From Hysterangium stoloniferum (Eukaryota; Basidiomycota; Agaricomycetes; Hysterangiales; Hysterangiaceae): a stretch of 64,000 bases of DNA. The stretch spans positions 124,001 to 188,000 of the forward strand of contig WHVD01000089.1 of assembly GCA_015178975.1 (NCBI GenBank), read 5' to 3'. Each line of letters opens with the position of its first letter. The first letter of the stretch is position 1. A program made the position numbers and the translations under genes. Positions 35,756 through 48,548 of this stretch are shown here, piece after piece. The notes below the pieces were generated by a model. The model was not told the origin of the DNA and did no database searches. It saw nothing but the letters and a program-made list of their open reading frames with translations.

Positions 35756-37085
35756 TCAAAGTTTGTTTGGTACAATTGCGTCTCCCGTGATTGCTACAAA
35801 AATCGCTGATGCCAGCCCTTTTGGCACCATCTGCACTATCTACGGACAAGGTTTAGAAGATGTCTTGATCTTACTGTGACGACTTACAAGATGTCCCGCT
35901 CCCTGGACTCTTCTCACCGATGCAGGTATCCTCCCCGTGCGTGTATCGGTGAACGCTGTTTTGGCTTCAGAAGTACTGTATTTTCATTTATCCTATTGAG
36001 CGGTTGTGTGAGAGGCCGAAGAGACTTACATTATGTCATCAATGGACCCCCATATTACATGAACTGGTAAACGAGCGGACAGTGTAGGCATGAATTCGTA
36101 TACAAGTCTCGCACTGAAACCGTCATTGTAGCATGCCTAAATCAATTGAATAAATATTTATACCAGGAACGTATGAGAGAAACTAACAACTTCTTGCATC
36201 TTAGGGCACTTGAGTGTAACACCTTCTTGATTTGGGTATGTCATTGTAGGAAGATCCGTAAAGCCGTGTTTCTGAAAAAGGCATCTGAACCAGAGGGAAA
36301 AAACTTTTAAATAATAGAATACCAGATAGAGCTTGAATACATCATCGTCCCATATAGCAAATGCTTTCTTTGATTTAAGTGTGGTAGACGCCTCTTCCAG
36401 ACTTGGCCATATATCCCTACGTTTCGCGGTAAAGTCTTTGAAGGCCAGAGAATTCCTGAAAAAAGGATTATCGACCGAAATATCGGTTGGTGCAACCATC
36501 GCTTCGCAAAGAACAAGTTGCGCAAATTTAGGAGGGTTTGGGTAGGTTTGTGTCAGGCATCTGGGGGTTCCCCAGTGAGAAAAACATAAAGAGGTACTAG
36601 CGTCATTCACGTACAGAGAAACAGCCCCCATTGAATGACCAATACCAATCAATTTATGGTTGGAAATTGGGAAATTCTGGTTTTGAGTTAAAAACCAGTA
36701 AAGTGCTTTAGCGTATTCGTCCCAAGAAACTGATCATGGTAATAAAACATCGTTAAAGCTCAAAAGCAACAATATAGAACTCACAGAAAACCTGATATCC
36801 ACACCGAAAAATGGTCGCTTCGTTCAATGGAAATGCTTCACCGTGGTTAGGACAATCAATAGCCCATGCCTCACGTATCGGAAAGGCGCTACGTGTCTTA
36901 AATAAGCTGAATAAATGCTTTATTGTCGGTTCCCATTGTTCTTTGTGGAAACCTGTGCCGTGGGTGAAAATTAGGGTATTACCGTCTTCTCTTGAGGACG
37001 ACGGGTCCCAATATCGCTTCGCGGTCACAAAGAATGGGTAATTTGGTCGCCAATCGAACACGTGGTTCTCTGTGCTGAGACCCAT
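35756..37085 (-). CDS. Alpha/beta hydrolase, LPX1-like (possibly peroxisomal)
   Basis: Serine hydrolase of the fold seen in yeast peroxisomal lipase Lpx1 and in fungal toxin-pathway hydrolases. The start MGLSTENHVFDWRPNYPFF leads to the oxyanion loop FTHGTGFHKEQWEP and to IREAWAIDCPNHGEAFPLN. The nucleophile elbow is GHSMGA, followed by FAQLVLCEAMVAPT. Next come HGFTDLPTMTYPNQEGVTLK with KCPKMQE, an intron to ACYNDGFSARLVYEFMP, RLPVHVIWGSIDDI with a possible acid Asp, and VRRVQGAGHL with the likely catalytic His. The last exon IVQMVPKGLASAIFVAITGD continues to ...VPNKL. Splices in the last three exons keep frame. The C-terminal NKL resembles a weak PTS1. The substrate is unknown. Confidence 0.82.
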
Positions 37086-40000
37086 TAAACCATAAATCTG
37101 GGATTATTTACATCTAAATGGTAAATAGTGTAGCAATAGACTCACATCTTTACAAGTCGACCAGTTGCAGAGCACGGGTGAGTCCTTCCAAATTACCGAG
37201 CGGCAATCACATGGCTGATGAAGCCCTATAGTTGGCGAACTCCATTTCGTACCACGCTTCGTCAATCATACAAATCTAAGTAATTGGCAAATCCTGGCCT
37301 CAGACCGTGGACCGGCCCGAGCCGGCCGCATCGAGCCGGACCAAGTAGACTTAGGCCGTCCACTCTAGTCCCGGCTTGAAATATTTTAAGCCAACCCCAC
37401 ACGGCCCTCACAGTAATTCAATTTTACGTAGCTGATTCCTAGTCAATACTACACAGTGCTACTGCTTGAATTTTCAGTCACGCACCCTGAGCACCCTCTA
37501 TTCCCATTTTTTGCCACCACACCTTTGTAAATATATCCTGGTTCCTCTAGGCAGTTATCCTTGTTGTATTATGAGCTTTAGGAATATTTCATCGTTGAAA
37601 TCACAAAGTGACCAGATTGTTTCTCGACCTGAGTGTCACAAGGCCACATGTAAGTTAAACAGACTAAGACTGCCTGTTTGTGGTGTTGCTATATCCACAA
37701 GGATGTATGGTAGTGTTTTTCCCTGCAATCAATAACCAGTGAATGGATATGCTGCCACCAGTGGTAGCTGATATTGGACAGTATGTGTGACTTACTTTCT
37801 CCCATTTCCAGCAACTCTGATCCTGAAACTTGTTAAGGTGTTGGGAACAAGGGGGAACTAAGCAGAAGACCAGGTCTGACTCTGACTCATTCAAGTCAAG
37901 CAAAGATTAAGATAAGTTCTTTTACAGTACATTTAAATGAAGAGAATGATCTTCTGCTGTACATACTTAACCAGGTCAAAATAAAATCTTTACTGGTTCT
38001 AAGACAAGTGGAGCAGCTTGGCTTCAACTTATGCAATGTGCCCTCACACAAACTGTCTGGGTGCTCTGGTATTTCAAAAACAAAACAAGAAGTATGTTCT
38101 AACAAAGTAATCAACACTTAGCTGATAACCAGAGGGCCAGAGTCTAAGATTGATGGTGATTAGAGTCTTGGACTTGCCAAAGTTTAGAGTATGAGACAGT
38201 AAGAACAGAATGGGGGAGTACCTGAGTTGAGATTTGAGCTAAAGAGTAGGGGAGTACAGGTAGAGACTTTATACTAACTAGATACAGAGAAATGGAATGA
38301 TGTGGAACATGGTGGAGTTCCAAACATGGGATTATGAAGAGTGACAGAAGAGTGGGACAGAACAAACAAGTAATAAATGGAGAGAAACAACAGGGGATTT
38401 CCTGGGTATCGAGGAAGGGATCACAGCGTGAAAGGGGCATTGAAGTGTGAATATAACAATCCATCCTTTGGCCCAGTGATAAGTATACCTCTCAAACGCG
38501 AAACACCATCAGTTATGAGAAATATATTATTCGAGTGTAACCATCACATGAGGTGTGCGAGGTTGATATCTGATATAAGCAACTTAGCGGCGAAGCCTTG
38601 ACAGCAATTAGCTTACTTTATCTGGAGCCCCGCCTGTATCGGGACGCTCTTGTTTTGATGGGATGGGTCGGAGAATTTAGACGAAATGTAATTAGCTTTA
38701 AAACCTCCAAGAGCGGTAAATTTAATCAATCAACTATGCGGTTCATTTCAGTCCACACGGGAAACCTTGTTATAAACCCAACAAGCCCTCAGTGCTCTCG
38801 ACAACTTCTTGTAATTTCGAGATGGTTCTTGTCTTGCCCCTGCTTAGATCTGAAGAAGCCCTGCCTTGGTCCACTCTGATGCTTTGGTTCGTGAATGCCA
38901 TACTTATGTCCTTCTCATGTCCAGCCTGCAGTCATCAGGGAATAAGTTCATCTTAGCATGCACGCGCTGCCTTACACGCTTATTTTTAATACATTTACTT
39001 TGGCTTATCTTGTTTTAGAGCACACGTACCCCATCCGTAGGTTACGATCTTGTTCTCTCGATTAAATCACACGAAAACCATTCGTCCAGAAACCATACGA
39101 AATGACATCAGCTTCTACAGGCTAAATTTGCTTTTCTTTGCCTTTATTTCTCGTATAGGCGTGTTTGTCTTCTGCATCAGAAGCTTTCTCCTCTTTCTTG
39201 TGGTGGATTAAGAATTTAGAATAGCGGCCTGACCGCATGTCAGGCATTCATCCGAGTCGGTGGCGAAGGCGTATACATGAAGGGCCAGCTTACCAGACCT
39301 TACTCTACCACAACCTGATCGATTTGCAACAGTACGAAACACAGGAATAATTTCATCATGTGAACCGCAAAACTCCAGGCAACTGCTGTGTCAATCTGGT
39401 CGCCTTTTTATACTAATTAGCAGAATGGTTCTAAACCTGAACTATCATTGGCAGCTAGTGTAGTTCCAACGAAGTTATCTATTCGAAACGGAGCAGGCCT
39501 TTCCAAAGTTGTCAGAAGAAAACATGATAACTGCTCAGAATATTCAACAGAGCTAGACACATTGATTGTTTAGACTTCGTGCAGCCGTCCAATATTCACA
39601 CTCGTAGAATGGCAAGGCAATTTGTTTGCATCTTATAACGGAGTATCACTCCCAGAGATCGAGGCCTCAGTTATTCGGGATTCAGCCAAAGCAAAGCGTG
39701 TACTTTGATGGCTATTTTGGACGCCAGAGACCTGAGGGAGTATTTGAGAATATTCTGAGGGTCACCAACTACCCTAAATCAGACCAAGATGGTCCTACTT
39801 GAATCTTCAATTTCCAAGAAGTGCCGGAAAATGTCATCATGTGTCATACTCTGTCGAAAGTGTGGTTGCGAAGTTTTATCAAGGTAGCTCTGGAGATATT
39901 TAGGAGGATGAGTGAATGGACTCACGGACATCAGTAGAAAACTTTCTCGCTTCCCGGAAAGGTTCTGATGTGATAAGGATATTTTATCACAAACTCACAT

Positions 40001-41644
40001 TCACGCGTAATCTTATAATCACCACATGCTGCGATGTAATAATAGTGTGAAGGACGCTCTACTTGCATGCACTTTTCGCTTCGAGCACGGCCGTTTGTCG
40101 TGTTTGTGAGGAACTATATGAAATAGATACAAGGTTGAATTTATAATAGACCTAGTATAGTAGTCTTACCAGGCAATGATTCTACCAGTGACTGGTAAGC
40201 AGGCGCGAGATCACAGTCCTAGCTACGCACTTTACCCTTTGTCGGTAGGCTACATATATACATATTGTGGCTTGATGTTAGTTGGCTTCTTCTGCGAAGC
40301 AATGAATGTCCTTCCTGCCATAGCCTGTCGTAGCGAAACGGATCTATGGTAAAAATGCTTGTTGTTCAACCAGCGCTGGCCTGCAGGTATTAATATGCAT
40401 CAGCGGTTACTTATGGATTAGTTTATCTTAAGCGACTCGAGGGCAGTTTGGTGTGAAGATATGATCGATAACCTACAACACAACCCCTAGCCAAATGATA
40501 CGCCAGTATCATAGAAGAGTGCATATTTACGTAGTCCATTGTAGCTCGCTAGACAAAGAGACATAACAGGATAAGAACGTGGCCAACATTGATGCAATCA
40601 ATCGAAGCCTCCAGGCAGGGATTTGTCGATTCTCTCCTGATGCAGGACCGTGTAAATGTGGTCGGAACGGCGCACTTTAATTTTTGTCATCAAGAATCGA
40701 AAGGTTGTCGGGAAATGCTCGGCTGCTGCGACGTGGGGAAGACTCGGCACAACGGATCATATTATATATGGGATGAGGTTATTTTTTCAGACCTGTTGTC
40801 TTATCATGAAACACATGACGACAAGACCGACATGGTAATTAGTGCTTACTCTGAAGTGGAATCAGAAGCCTAACAAATGAAATAGAAATGGTGCTTATCG
40901 TGACTACGTTTGTGAAGCGTGCAGTTTAGTCTGCTATGCCAAGTCCTCCTTAGACCCCTCGGATCGTTTCAAAGCAACAGAGAGTTGCCCTGGGCGCTAG
41001 TTGGGGTTACAGAGCGCCACACTTTTGCATGTTTCGTCTTTGTATGGATCGGCTCGGGGATGGCAGTTTATGAAAGATTGCACGATAATGATGAGCAACC
41101 ATGATGATCGCGGCGATGGTACGCTTGTAGGACTCCGATGCTTTAAGGCGGACAGTGCTTAACTTCACCCTTCCTTGGGATCTGAGATTCATTGTCAATG
41201 CACTGCACGCTGGTGCACAGATTTCCAGAAGTAAAGTAAGTCTACGACGTGACCACATATCAGAACGGTATCCTCCAAGTCAGCCAGTATCCTGGCTAAG
41301 GGGTACACGCCTATGCGGTCTCCTTACACGTGGGAAGGAACTTCGACACTTGTTCCTGGCTTTTTCCACTAGGAATTCTGAAGTACTCTAATCGGGAATA
41401 TCATGCGGCCTCGCTTAAAAGCGGATCAATCCCCTCCCCCACGACTGACGACTGATATTCCTGGGCTATCTCCCACGCCAATTTGTCTTTACTACTCATG
41501 TATACCGAATTACTTATGTAAATATTTTCAGTATTTTGTTTCCCTGAGACTCTGCTTAAAAGATGCAACAAGATTTAACCAAGATGTTCCTCCCTGAATC
41601 TGTCTCCGCATTCGACTTCTTTGTATTCTTTCTCCTGTTGTACC
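37086..41644. other. Gene-poor 4.5 kb with repeat debris
   Basis: I can support no gene here. About 38000-38150 is a copy of a repeat also found at about 46995-47150. Around 37290-37350 there is a GC-rich patch. Several open stretches of 60-106 codons show no family motif. Codon-like structure is absent, so this is likely decayed transposon sequence and the promoter of the desaturase. Confidence 0.45.
38000..38150 (+). repeat. Dispersed repeat, copy 1 (partner at about 46995-47150)
   Basis: Both copies share, in the same order, gtggagc..tggcttcaactt, ccctcacacaaactgt, gctctggtattt, aagtagtat-like and tcaacactta, with about 80 percent identity by eye. The second copy lies inside the LTR-rich region, so this is probably a fragment of the same old element family. 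Confidence 0.7.
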
Positions 41645-43311
41645 ATGCATTCCGCCAAAGATACATACGATGAGGACTCATTACCTGAGTTTACACCCAT
41701 GAACTGGCAAGTTCGTCTGTCCTATCACTATGCTTCCATTTACCTTCTTTTCAGGTCACTCAAGGAAATTCGTAATGCTATCCCGGCTCGCCTTTTTGTT
41801 CGCAACACCACACTGGGTCTCATGTATACTGCTCGAGACTTGACAATGGCTACGACATTGTGGTATGGTGCAACCTACATCGACCTTACCTTCAGAGGTA
41901 CCTGCACACGATCCCTCTTTACTTCGGCTGGCGCTGAGGTCATGCGGTGGGCAGTGTGGATGACCTAGTGAGTATCTCTGCTCAACAACATACGATCCTT
42001 TCCTCAATATTTTCTACATATAGCTGGTGGTTCCAGGGCCTTACGTTCACAGGTCTTTGGGTCATTGGCCATGAGGTATGAGCAAAAATATCTGATTATT
42101 TAAGGCTAATATTGACACAAGTGTGGCCATGGTGCCCTTTCATCTTCACGCACTCTTTGTGATGTCGTAGGGTATTTTTTACACACCGTCCTTTGGACCC
42201 CATACTTCAGTTGGAGGATATCACATCATAGACACCACAGCAATCATGCATCTATGGAGAAAGATGAAGTGTGAGTGTGAACGCGAGTTTCTTTCGAAGT
42301 ATTTCTTATTGTGGTACAGATATATCCCGAAGACTCGCTCAGAACTAGGAATCCCTCAAGAAGGGAATGATCCCATTGACTACGAAGAGTTCTTCGGAGA
42401 TACCCCGATCTACACTTTGTTTATGCTCATCCGTCAACAACTTCTTGCCTTCCCAGCCTACCTGCTGTTCAATGTTTCAGGGCAGAAGAATTACCCGAAA
42501 GGGACGAATCACTTCGACCGTAAGTGTTCCACCTACTCCACCTCTTGTCACGTAGTCAATGACCTAATTTTATTTTAGCGAAATCTATACTTTTCAATCC
42601 GGCACAACGCAATGCAGTTATTCTATCCAATATCGGAATATTTTTCATGGCGTGGCTTGTCACTCTTGGTAGTTCGATACACGGGACCGCAAACGTGATG
42701 AAATATTACGGCATACCGTGGCTGGCGGTGACTCATTGGGTATGTCCGCACCACCCTTTGTTCTGATTTTCTCATTATTGACGTCTTCACTGGTAGTTTA
42801 TTATGATCACATACCTCCACCACACTGATCCGCAACTGCCTCACTTCCGCAAAGGAGAATGGTCGTTTCAACGAGGAGCCGCGTGCACAGTAGATCGTGA
42901 TTTTCTTGGATGGCAAGGTCGCTTCTTTTTACATGATGTTGCTCATTATCATGTTGTGCATCACTTCTTCCCTCAAATGCCCTTCTGTAAGCTTGGCTTC
43001 GAATCACGCATCTTTTCAGTTCTCTGACACTTCTGCCATCAAGATCACGGCGCAGAGGCGACGGGGTATCTCAGGGCCCTTATTGGCGAGCACTATACTT
43101 ATTCCAATGCCCCATTGTTCAAAACACTATGGGAGAATTACAATAGTTGTCAATTTGTTGAAGATCAAGGTAAAAACGGTTTTTCCTACAAGTTTTGGTT
43201 ATACCAACTCAGATTTATTTGACAGGGGATATCGTATTTTATAAGGACAGGCGAGGTCAAGCTCGTCGTCGACCAACTGCACAATATCGACTGCATGTAA
43301 ATGCAAAGTAA
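41645..43311 (+). CDS. Delta-12 (omega-6) fatty acid desaturase, FAD2-like
   Basis: ER membrane di-iron enzyme inserting the delta-12 double bond into oleoyl lipids to give linoleate. The start is MHSAKDTYDEDSLPEFTPMN. The three histidine boxes are all present: HECGH (split by an intron after HE, then CGHGALSS), HHRHHSNHASMEKDEVYIPK, and HDVAHYHVVHHFFPQMPF. Hydrophobic segments flank the boxes as in the family (WWFQGLTFTGLWVIGHE; QQLLAFPAYLLFNVSGQKNY; VILSNIGIFFMAWLVTLG). The end is YHGAEATGYLRALIGEHYTY to RRRPTAQYRLHVNAK, stop 43309-43311. Exon joins keep frame. The first intron, after PMN, appears to use a GC donor (gcaagt), giving WSLKEIRNAIP. It looks functional. Confidence 0.92.
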
Positions 43312-45296
43312 TGCTTTAGAAGCCTTTTCATCGTTTTGGACCTCACTTCATCCTCATTGTTGTCGACCATTCCTATATCGATCATTCTTCATACACTTTT
43401 CTCCAATGATTTTCCTCAGTCATCTTAGGTCTGCTGTCTACTCATTCACCCTTGTTTTGCTTCACTGGAATAATCATACCATAGGACATTGTAAGATAAT
43501 TGTAGGGTTAGATTGATTGTATTCATAATAAAATGGAAAATCTTATAGCCTAACTGATATTTTTAACACAATGCTGTCACGACGATGCTTTTGAGCTATT
43601 CCATGACTTCCTTGACTTCCATCCATCATTGGCTGATACCACTGGCAGATCCTCCTGGTACGTAAATAAGATATGATCATTGCTTACCTGGTTCGGATAG
43701 AGTATTAGAGTATTTGCAACTAATATATATTAGCAAACTGAATGGTGTTCCTGATATGAATATCAGGAACCAATTCAGTTTGCTAATATTTCATTAGTTG
43801 CAAATACTCTCTATTAAATATTGGTGGTTTTAAAAGTATCCAATTCATCGTGGTTGAATAGGCATAAAATGCTACCGTCTATTGCGGCGATCAAGACTCA
43901 CCATATTCCTGGAACAGGAGTGGCGGTCAGCGCTCCCAGTATAATCTGGTTATCCACCAGTTGACGGAGGGCGAAAGTACGGCTGGAAAATAATACAAGA
44001 ACGATTCGGTAACATCGTAGCGGAAATACCACTATATTTGACAACACCGCTCTCCCCTCCTTCGACTTCCTCCGACAAGACACTGGCACTCAGTCCTGGC
44101 GTAAAACCCGTTCCGACGAGATACATAACCATGAACTGGTAGATTTGAACTAAAACCGTCCAGACTAAGTTGGATACCACGATGTATAGTGGGTGTAACA
44201 ACCAAATTAGAACATGGGACGTTTCACTTGAGTACGAATGCTTTCATGTACATCCGCGATCATGGCTAAAACGGTAGGTAGTCAGGCGCACTCCAACTTT
44301 CCTATTCAATTTGGTGCCCTGTCAGGACTCCCTGATAGAGCACGCCAGGGATGACGCAAAATAAGATATGGTGAATTTTCATTGCCCGAATCAATGCCAT
44401 CCTTAGCCAAAAAATACTGAAAGTATTCACAGTCATTCATCAAGGCCACTTACGAGATAGATATTTAAAGATGGTTAAAAAGACCGGATCATGCATCAAC
44501 CTTAGGGAGTAATTTCAAGGGGTCTATTTGAAAGGCTGAACAAAGCGATTCCTTTGAAGTTACTCTAGCTACAGGCACCACCGTGGAGGCCGCGGTCTCC
44601 TCAGCATTTGGCGCAAATTTTAGATCTAGATGCCCGCTTAGAGATATAAAATGTGATAATTTCGGCAAGCCTTCTTATTGATTTCGCGCGTAGTGGCAGT
44701 GCCTCGTTTGCTTTTTGATAAGCAATGATTGGTAGGGTTCGGCTAGTTCCCCATGGAAGCACAAGCGCTTTCTTGCAAAAGACGGTCGGACCTACCCTTG
44801 AACTAAGTAAAAGGAGCAAAGAAAGTAAGGTGCTGCGCAGGAGAGCGAATGTCAGATGTTGTGGGGAGACAACTTCTCATGATTGCAAATGATCAAGAAG
44901 GATGGATCCGAACCATCCGAACTGCTTGTTCAATCGTTAGGTACAGACTCAACCTTGTTGTACGATGTTGGCTGAACAGAATTTGTATTTTTACAAAGCA
45001 AAATGAAAAATGAATTACCTTTTCAACCTAGATACTGTGTTGTCACTTTCACTGGGGAAAATACGGAGTTATCAGCTTTATGGCTGAGGTTTATGTGGTT
45101 AATTATTTTGGTTGTGCTGCCCTTTCGGAAAAGAAAACTTGTAATTGACCTCATTTCCTGTGCATTATTTTAATTGCCTTTTAGGTGTGTGTGAAATCTC
45201 TTTCAGTCATCAGTATCATACTTTATAGGTCGATACTTATGTTGGTACTTGTACATGCTTTTGTGAAAAAGTGGCTTTTAGTGGAGCATCACTGTC
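43312..45296. other. Intergenic 2 kb with a foldback repeat and a decayed fragment
   Basis: Apart from the foldback at 43707-43810, the minus strand between about 44263 and 43900 reads like remains of a membrane protein (LIWLLHPLYIVVSNLVWTVL, later RTFALRQLVDNQIILGALTA). The pieces do not share one frame with the nearby Met and I recognise no family. The rest (44300-45290) shows nothing. Confidence 0.35.
43707..43810. repeat. 104 bp foldback (MITE-like) palindrome
   Basis: Two arms of about 50 bp, starting agagtatttgcaactaat on the left and ending with its inverse on the right, meet at a tiny loop near tgatatgaatatca. Only a few mismatches separate the arms. It could fold into a single hairpin in DNA or RNA. 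Confidence 0.85.
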
Positions 45297-46565
45297 TGTG
45301 AGAGATACTGCAAAATATACTCTGAAATATAGTCCAGAAGAGCCCATGCTATATTTCCATTATTATTTCTATTTTCTCTCTATTTTATCATATACATATA
45401 TTTAGTTCGACGGCCTATGCATTCGGTACATTGACTCTTGTGGGCGCATGCACACCAGACTTATGCCGGTAGTTAGAACTCAGACACTTTTTACCCCACA
45501 ACCACGACTTACCCAGACACCCAGTTAGTGTCTTGTAAGTTGTGATTGGTGTATCATCTCGACCATCACAGACGGGCTTTAACTACTAGCGCAATCCGAG
45601 CTTCAAACTATACTAGTCGAAACTCAAACCATTATCTCAATCTGCGCAGACTACATCTGCGCTACTCTGTTATTTGACTCTCTCGTTATTCTCTTCAACA
45701 CTCAAGCAGTCATTCAGAATCATACTTTACAGTCAATTCTCCTTTATTCGTTTTAGCTCTCTATTCTACTTTAGATAGCTAATTCACTCGACCGTATTGA
45801 ACTAAACAGTCAATACATGTTTGGTCTGTATTAGACTTAGATAGTCAATACATCATTGTGTCATACTTAAACGGTTGATATTCTTCATATATAGAACAGT
45901 TAGAACTTTCACCACTCTTCACACTGTCTTATGTAGTGTGAAGAGTGGTAGAAGTTCTAACTGTTCTATATACGAAGAATATCGACCGTTTAGGTACGAT
46001 ACCACGATGTATTGACTGTCTAAGTCTAATACAGACCGAACACGTATTGACTACTTAGTTCAATACGGTAGAGAGAAGTAGCTATCTAAAGTAAGGTAGA
46101 TAGCTAGAATGAATAAGTAGAATTGACTGTTAAGTGTGATTCTGGACAACTGCTCGAGTGCAAGTAGAGTAGTTAGAGAGTCAAATAATAGAGTAGTGTG
46201 GATGTAGTCCACACGGGTTGAGATAAGGATTGAGTTTCGACTGGTACAGTTCAAAACTCAGATTGAATGAGTAGCTAAAGCCCGTCTGTGATGGTCGAGA
46301 CGATACACCAATCGCAACTTACAGGACACTAACAGGTGTCTGAGTAAGTTGTGGTTGCGGTGTAAAAGTGTCTGAGTTCTAAACTACGGGCACTAGAATA
46401 CATAAGTCTGGCATGTGTGTGCCCACAAGAGTCAATGTACTGCATACATAGGTCGTTGAACTATTTATAGATATAATAAAAGAGAGAAAATAGAAATAAT
46501 AAAGGAGATATAGTAAGAGCTCATCTGACTATATTTCCTGAGTGTATTTCACCATACCTCTCACA
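45297..46565. repeat. Pair of LTRs in tail-to-tail inverted arrangement (fossil)
   Basis: LTR a (45297-45925, plus orientation) begins TGTGAGAG and ends CTCTTCACA. LTR b (45939-46565, minus orientation) is its inverted relative. Only 13 bp separate them. Each is about 628 bp and they agree along their whole length with moderate divergence. The ends resemble the LTR of the gypsy element at 48549-49191 (same ...CTCTTCACA end and adjoining block), so all belong to related gypsy families. They form a 1.27 kb imperfect palindrome. Confidence 0.8.
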
Positions 46566-47543
46566 TGTAGAGTCAGTGGAAAGCATCACCAATATACTTA
46601 CTAAAGCACTAAATGGGACATGATTTCATTTCATTATCTAAATGAAAACTAGGTTTTTAAGAGGGGAGTGTGCCAATTAGTCAACATGAAATGCGGGATT
46701 AATACCCAATGGGACACACTATAAAGTGGACAAAGCTACTCAGTAATTTAATTCTATCCTATTCTCTAACCTCTATCATCCTCCAACTACAGATACATTT
46801 GACTACATGCTATGTGAGTAATTGTTAGGAACCATCTTTTCAAAACCCCACTTACAGTATTTACCTTTCCAGGAATCTGCCTTTCAGTGCTCCAACACTG
46901 GCATTCCTGTTAAGGTCTAGGTCTAAAGGCTAAAGGAGGATGGTACATATGCTGGGGGTCCATAGGGTTAGAATGTACTTAACTGGGAGGTCCAGTTCTA
47001 CAAGGCAAGTGGAGCTTAGCTTCAACTTATGTGTTGCACCCCTCACACAAACTGTTAGGTTACTCTGGTATTTTGAAACAAGCAAGTAGTATGCAATAGA
47101 ACTGAAGTCAACACTTATGTAGCTAGATCAACTGGGGGGCAGAGTACTAAGAGTTGAGGGGTGTGAAGAGTCACATATTACTACTCTATGTGTGAATGAT
47201 ATCAACCTAAATAAGTGTAATATCTTGACAGTATGGGATCAACCTTAAAGGCTTGATCCTGACAAGGACAATTGGAGTTTGGCAGATTCAATTGATGGTA
47301 AGTACAGAGTATTAGTAGTTGTAGATTCAGTTAGAGTAGAGTTGAGAATAGAAGTACTGTACATATGGCTTAATAGGGAAGTAAGACTTGTGGTTGGGAA
47401 CTTATAGTGGTAATAGAGTGAAGTCCTAAGGTGTTAGGATCCTATCATTTTGGACCCCCATGACTTGTTTTAGGCCCAAAGCCCACTGTTGACTCACTGT
47501 CAGAACCCCTGCCCTAGGTATTACCATTTGTGGTGCCCCCAAC
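46566..47543. mobile_element. Old retrotransposon debris between minus-oriented LTRs b and c (fossil)
   Basis: This 978 bp piece lies between two LTRs of like orientation. Near 46575-46620 the plus strand recalls the end of a Ty1/copia polyprotein (ITNILTKAL), followed by a purine tract near 46660 and then possible LTR sequence. At about 46995-47150 lies the second copy of the dispersed repeat seen at 38000-38150. It is decayed with no usable reading frame. Confidence 0.45.
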
Positions 47544-48548
47544 TGTGAAGAGTTGTGGGAGTTCTAACCATTCTATATATGAAGAATATTGACCATTTAG
47601 GTATGACATGACAATATATTGACTATCCAAGTTCAATGTAACTAAAGGGATTAGTTGTCTGAAGTGTCGAATAGATAGCTAAGACAACTGGAAGGAGAAT
47701 CAACCTTACAGTATGATTCAGGGTGACTGTTCTAATGATTAAGGAAGTAATAAAAGAGTTGAGTAAGAGTGAGTAGGAGCAGAGTAGCATGGATATAGTC
47801 CATGCAGATTTAATGGCTCAGGTTTCGACCAATATAGTTCAAAATGAGATTATTCTGATAGATGATCAAGATGATACCCCAATCACAACTTGCAGGACAC
47901 TGAATGGGTGTCTGGGCAAGTTGTGGTTACAGGGTAACAAAGTGTCTGACTTTCATTACAGGCACTAAAGTACATAGGTCTAGTGTGTATGCACCCACAA
48001 GAGTCTATATACCCACAGGACTACATAGATTGTTGAACTAATACATATATGCAAATGACAAAATAGATAAAATAGAGAGAAATAGAAATAATAATTGAAA
48101 TTAGTGTGGGCCTGTCTGGGCTATATTTCAGAATATATTTCATGATACCTCTCACTGTAAGAGGTATGGTGAAATATGCTCGGAAATATAGTCTGGATAA
48201 ACCCATACTATATTCCCATTATTATTTCTTATTTCTCTCTATTGATGACTTATGTATGCGGTACATCGACTCTTGTGGGCGCATATACGCCAGACTCATG
48301 TATTCTAGCACCCGTAATTAGAACTCAGACACTTTTTTACCTCGCAACCACGACTTACCCAGACACACAGTTAGTGTCCTGTAAGTCGTGATTGGGGTAT
48401 CGTCTCGACCGTCACAGATGGGCTTCAACTATCTACACAATCATAGTTTCGAACTGTGCCAGTCGAAACTCCACTTATATCTCCATCAGTGTGGACAACA
48501 TCCGCGCTACTCTATCATTTGACTCTCATTACTCTTTTCTACACTCGA
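47544..48548. repeat. Pair of LTRs in head-to-head inverted arrangement; the second cut by a gypsy insertion (fossil)
   Basis: LTR c (47544-48155, minus orientation) abuts LTR d (48156-48548, plus orientation) with their 5' ends touching (cctctcac then tgtaagagg). Both are of the same family as LTRs a and b. LTR d stops abruptly at 48548, exactly where the minus-strand gypsy LTR begins. By comparison with LTR a it has lost about its last third, presumably moved to the far side of the inserted element beyond this window. Confidence 0.75.

Noticed and set aside
40589-40873. A 94-codon gene in the gene-poor stretch
   Set aside because: No motif, no supporting exons, and overlapping frames of similar length; not distinguishable from chance.
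43900-44263. A minus-strand membrane protein gene
   Set aside because: The hydrophobic stretch and the nearby Met are in different frames and no family is recognisable; treated as a decayed fragment.
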